A stretch of 64,000 nucleotides of DNA, from the NCBI RefSeq assembly GCF_001039355.2, contig NW_019774036.1:176308-240307 (forward strand), written 5' to 3'. Position numbers and translations under genes: made by a program. The stretch is from Lingula anatina. Lineage: Eukaryota; Brachiopoda; Lingulata; Lingulida; Lingulidae. The notes beneath the pieces are model-generated. The model was not told where the DNA came from and made no database searches. It saw nothing but the letters and a program-made list of their open reading frames with translations. Position 1 is the first letter of the stretch; each line of letters opens with the position of its first letter. Below are positions 60,309 through 64,000 of this stretch, one piece after another.

Positions 60309-61124
60309 GTATTGTATCTCTTTACCCTCCTGAGTTTCTTCGCACTACCAATGGTGGCGGAGGGAGAAAGAATGTGCGCTGTCTACACCATGATAAGTCA
60401 TGGCAGTATGATTCGTAGTGGAAGCCAAGAATTTGCCAGCGAGCAGTGGTACAAAATACACCGATATTTTGGTCGAAACACAAACGCCAGCATCGCAGCT
60501 GAAGGGAGGAAGTTCCTACAGTTTTTGAAGGAATGGTATGGAATCGATGTGTACGTTGCCGACGATACCTTGTCAGGGGTTGATCCAACTCCTGTGTTTT
60601 TCGAGACCATGGCAGTTAACTTTACTTTCAAAATCGTGACTCTTCCGCAGTCTGCCAATTTTAGACTTAATTCGGAGTCACGTGACAATGAAGTTCGTTT
60701 TTATGATTCACAGATTTGCTTAATTACATGGTGGATTGTGATCAAAAATGAGTTTACTGTAACAGAGGGTCGAAATCAGGGAATGGTCGTCCCGGCAAGT
60801 AGTATGATTGGGTTACATTATTACAATATAAAACCTGGGCACAAGGGGTTCGATAGCGAAATTAAGCTACGTGGAGAAAACCGTGTTCCTGTTCTTTCAA
60901 TTCCCACCCCCTTGGGCCAAGACACTAATCTGACCGGGTATGACATCACAGAAGGAACGTACGTCGTCTACAATCAGTATGTCACCAGTCTGACGAGGCC
61001 AGAGTTCGGTGACGGCGTGGCGCGTGGGATCTCTCCTCGATATGTGCATGGAAACGAATTTGTGAATGATGGTAGAATGGTGGTCACCTTCTACTGTAAC
61101 CGTACCGAGTTCCGTCTGCCATAG
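60309..61124 (+). CDS. Tandem-array secreted protein family, copy 7 (exon 2)
   Basis: After the acceptor the frame gives VLYLFTLLSFFALPMVAEG, a strong signal-peptide core, then ERMCAVYTMISHGSM and 271 residues in all to the stop at 61124. Family blocks are intact: SEQWYKIHRYFGRNTNAS, FLQFLKEWYGI, LNSES, NEVRFYDS, EFTV-EGRNQGMVVPA, RVPVLSIPTPLGQ, GRMVVTFYC and final LP. The middle (FFETMAVNFTFKIVTLPQS) is the most diverged part between subgroups. The initiator Met should come from a first exon that I could not place securely (candidate ATG at 59936). AATAAA at 61240. Probably secreted; function unknown. Confidence 0.78.
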   Translation, partial: VLYLFTLLSFFALPMVAEGERMCAVYTMISHGSMIRSGSQEFASEQWYKIHRYFGRNTNASIAAEGRKFLQFLKEWYGIDVYVADDTLSGVDPTPVFFETMAVNFTFKIVTLPQSANFRLNSESRDNEVRFYDSQICLITWWIVIKNEFTVTEGRNQGMVVPASSMIGLHYYNIKPGHKGFDSEIKLRGENRVPVLSIPTPLGQDTNLTGYDITEGTYVVYNQYVTSLTRPEFGDGVARGISPRYVHGNEFVNDGRMVVTFYCNRTEFRLP

Positions 61125-61494
61125 ATTGACTTTAATGCAAACGGATTTTTAAATATATCTTTTTTGCTTCATGGTTTTCAGTTTTTATTCTGAACCAGGG
61201 GGATTTATTGTAAAGGTTGGGAAAAGGGTAAAAGGAAAAAATAAAATTGCTTTGAAAGAGCACTTGGGCTATTTTTATGTCAAGATAACTTTAATGAAAT
61301 ATTTCTGTTCGTGGGAGAGAATGAAAAAGAGAGAGAGTGAGATCCCTCCGCTCACCATAAAGTCCTCTTCACCTTTCAAGTTCCCTTTGAAACCCGTGCT
61401 TCTGATCACCACAGTCTCTCCATGACTGGGTCTCTCCATGAAAATGGCCATGAAAATGGCATTATTTGATAGATCCATGTTCATGTGCAGCTCA

Positions 61495-61652
61495 CTCTCT
61501 CTCTTCCGCTTACCCCCGCCTCTCTTTCTCTCCCCCTCTCTCCCTCCCAATCTTGTTCTCTCTCTCTCTCTCTATCCCTCTCTCTCTCGTCCACTTACCC
61601 CGCCCTCTCTCTCTCTCTCCCTCCTCTCTTTCTCTCATTTTCTCTCAATGCG
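61495..61652. repeat. CT-rich microsatellite tract
   Basis: Interrupted CT runs between the copy 7 3' region and the copy 8 unit. The overlapping Ser/Leu-rich frames are repeat translations only. Confidence 0.9.
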
Positions 61653-61867
61653 AACACTAACCCCAGCGAACCAAGGAAGATCTCCCAGAAAATTCGAGTA
61701 TTGCTTCGACGTGTTTATTCAGATGCTCAGTCTTCCTTACTTTCTGTCAGATGAAATAAGGCAAATGTCACAACCTAAGTTACATCTTTTTTTTTCGCCA
61801 CCAATAACTCATCATGCATTTAGAATATACATAAATTAATGAATGCAAATAATGCGTTTAACAGAGA

Positions 61868-62035
61868 ATGTCTTCACTAAAGCAATGTGCAATTTACTCA
61901 CGATGTCTTCACTAAAGCAATGTGCAATGCACCCAGGGTGTCTTCACTAAAGCAGTGGCCAATTCACTAAGGGTGTCTTCACTAAAGCAATGGCCAATTC
62001 ATTCAGGGCGTCTTAATAAAAGCCAATTCACGCAG
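61868..62035. repeat. ~35-bp minisatellite (about 4.5 units)
   Basis: Same unit as at 58949 with one additional repeat (the GCAGTGGCCAATTCACTAAG unit). Confidence 0.85.
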
Positions 62036-63268
62036 TGGGTCTATGCACGATGCAAAAAGTCCGACAACACTTTTTTGTGATGAGATACTGCTGAAAAAAT
62101 ACAAAAATATCAGTTATAAAACGGCATGTTTGTTACTATCATCTCACGGTATTAGTAGTTTGGAGTGCCATCTTATCAAAGATGTACTCAGTGGTTGGTT
62201 TACAGCTCTGCTGCCTTGTTTGAAAACATTATAGTGTATCCGTTGACTAAATTCAGTGTGACTTTGGTGTATAAATATGTTCATCCCAGGTTAGGACGCC
62301 GCTTATTATAACCTTAAAATTGACGGTAGATTTCACCTTCGGTGTCTTATTGATTTGTATATACAGGGGGGAGATGGTGGCCTGTCTTTGAAAGTAAAAT
62401 TCAAAATTAATTGTTGTTTTGATGTCGTTTGACTATTTTTCTGTCTGTCAAAAATTCCCCCTCTTAGGAATGGGGTTGGCGGGTTGCAGGAAGGATCTGT
62501 TATAAAGTTTACACATTGCAGATATTGTATAGGCTTGGTTACGCGTTTCTATTACCAAAAAAAAAAAAAAAACTGTATTTATAAAAATAACTGGTTAAAA
62601 ATTTGTCACTTTGAACTTCGCAAAAAAGAACAAACCAACTGGCTCAAATGCACAAACTGGTACTTAAAATGGCTGAATTAACAGATAACAAGTGATAAAG
62701 TTTGAATAAGTTTGAAAAAGGCAGACTCTAAAAACAATACGTTTATCGCCACTATGTAAATACTGACTGGTTGCATAACACACCGTTTAGTTGCTAATTA
62801 AGGTGACCCTGGACCATTCATTTACGGTAAATACCTCGAAAAATTAATGTATCCTTTTATCTCATAGTTAACAATGAAAGAGATCTTTCATGGTGTCAAG
62901 ATAGGATGATGAAATATAATTATTATTTACTTAGAAACTAAATTACATATATGTCCATAAATGGACCTTGGTTACGTGAATGATATTTTATTTATTTTAT
63001 TTTATTTCACTATTACTTTAAGCTTTTTCATGATAGACAGACTTTTGTATATACAGGTACGGGATGCGGAGAGAAAAAGTGTAAATTGCGGCACGATTTT
63101 AACTGAATTACGCACTTTGTGTCACAACGTTTCCAAAACCGTTGAATATTGGGCGCGATTTGCTCCAGTATTTTAAAGATAAACCTTCGCTTTGTGATTA
63201 GATGTCTTGTTTGACGCTGTGTTTATCTTGTTTATCTGTTTTTAGAACCCCGTTCTTTTCTTTTTAAG

Positions 63269-64000
63269 GTATTGCATCTCTTTACCCTCCTGAGTTTCTT
63301 CGCACTACCAATGGTGGCGGAGGGAGAAAGAATGTGCGCTGTCTACACCATGATAAGTCATGGCAGTATGATTCGCAGTGGAAGCCATGAATTTGCCAGC
63401 GAGCAGTGGTACAAAATACACCGATATTTTGGTCGAAACACAAACGCCAGCATCGCAGCTGAAGGGAGGAAGTTCCTACAGTTTTTGAAGGAATGGTATG
63501 GAATCGACGTGGACGTTGCCGACGATACCTTGTCAGGGGTTGATCCAACTCCTGTGTTTTTCGAGACCATGGCAGTTAATTTTACTTTCAAAATCGTGAC
63601 TCTTCCGCAGTCTGCCAATTTTAGACTTTATTCGGAGTCATGTGACAATGAAGTTCGTTTTTACGATTCACAGATTTGCTTAATTACATGGTGGATTGTG
63701 ATCAAAAATGAGTTTGCTGTAACAGAGGGTCGAAATCAGGGAATGGTCGTCCCGGCAAGTAGTATGATTGGGTTACATTATTACAATATAAAACCTGGGC
63801 GCAAGGGGTTCGATAGCGAAATTAAGCTACGTGGAGAAAACCGTGTTCCTGTTCTTTCAATTCCCACCCCCTTGGGCCAAGACGCTAATCGGGTATGACG
63901 TCACAGAAGGAACGTACGTCGTCTACAATCAGTATGTCACCAGTCTGACCAGGCCAGAGTTCGGTGACGGCGTAGGGCGTGGGATCTCTCCTCGATACTT
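63269..64000 (+). pseudogene. Array copy 8, frameshifted and cut by the window end
   Basis: Exon 2 starts after TTTTTAAG and matches copy 7 nearly base for base (VLHLFTLLSFFALPM, then CAVYTMISHGSM). After PLGQDAN a 5-nt deletion relative to copy 7 changes AATCTGACCGGGTATG to AATCGGGTATG and creates TGA at 63896-63898. The remaining homology (GTYVVYNQYVTSLTRPEFG in the old frame) continues to the window edge. Loss of the C-terminal ~65 residues including the last conserved Cys suggests a recent pseudogene, unless the deletion is an assembly error. Confidence 0.75.

Larger units (their letters stand above)
58660..64000. repeat. Tandem duplication carrying copies 7 and 8 (~2.9-kb units)
   Basis: The block from the CT tract and GTCCACTTACCCCGCCCTC (about 58687) through the copy 7 exon 2 recurs from about 61588 to the window end with few differences. 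These include one extra minisatellite unit, a TACAGG insertion near 63052 and the 5-nt deletion in copy 8. The units are very similar, so the duplication is recent. Confidence 0.88.

Noticed and set aside
40516-64000. Naming the array family as an egg perivitellin or other known mollusc secreted protein
   Set aside because: Tandem, secreted and glycosylated would fit, but I cannot match any motif with confidence, so the name would be a guess.

Overview
This is a eukaryotic nuclear scaffold from an AT-rich genome. It has spliced genes with GT/AG introns, many microsatellites, small foldback transposons, one run of Ns (45908-46078) and two single ambiguous bases (35857, 39509). A contactin gene with a lectin-like N-terminal end, together with sushi-domain membrane proteins, CCP110 and ZNF277 homologues, points to a protostome invertebrate. 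A mollusc or other lophotrochozoan is my best guess, but no sequence here fixes the species. All genes I can support are on the + strand.

Layout: (1) 1-12020, the 3' 21 coding exons of a contactin-type neural adhesion protein (end of a C-type lectin domain, 6 Ig, 4 FN3, GPI-type tail) and its 3'UTR. (2) 12597-20970, a complete 16-exon CCP110 (CP110) centriolar protein gene. (3) 24563-29012 and 32202-34028, two paralogous single-sushi, single-pass membrane protein genes. (4) 36605-38708, the 3' part of a ZNF277-like zinc-finger gene lacking its middle finger exons and carrying an apparent frameshift. (5) 39600-64000, a tandem array of eight copies of a secreted-protein gene family I do not recognise.

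The array has three sequence subgroups: copy 1 with degenerate copies 2-4, copies 5-6, and copies 7-8. In copies 1-5 the first exon seems to contribute only the start codon: ATG sits directly against a GTGAGT donor, and exon 2 carries the signal peptide and the whole mature protein. Copies 2-4 share a frame-breaking transposon insertion plus a 228-nt deletion, so a dead copy was amplified by later segmental duplication. Copy 8 has a 5-nt frameshifting deletion. Copies 1, 5, 6 and 7 keep full-length exon-2 frames, though no first exon is visible for 6 and only a doubtful one for 7.

Because the array is duplicated, occupied and empty sites of several foldback elements can be compared directly (target duplications TTAA, TAA, TAG, CTTGTCAG and CACCAT), which gives a relative order of events. 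Gene functions in regions 1, 2 and 4 rest on family recognition. The sushi genes are supported by domain architecture only, and the role of the array family is unknown.
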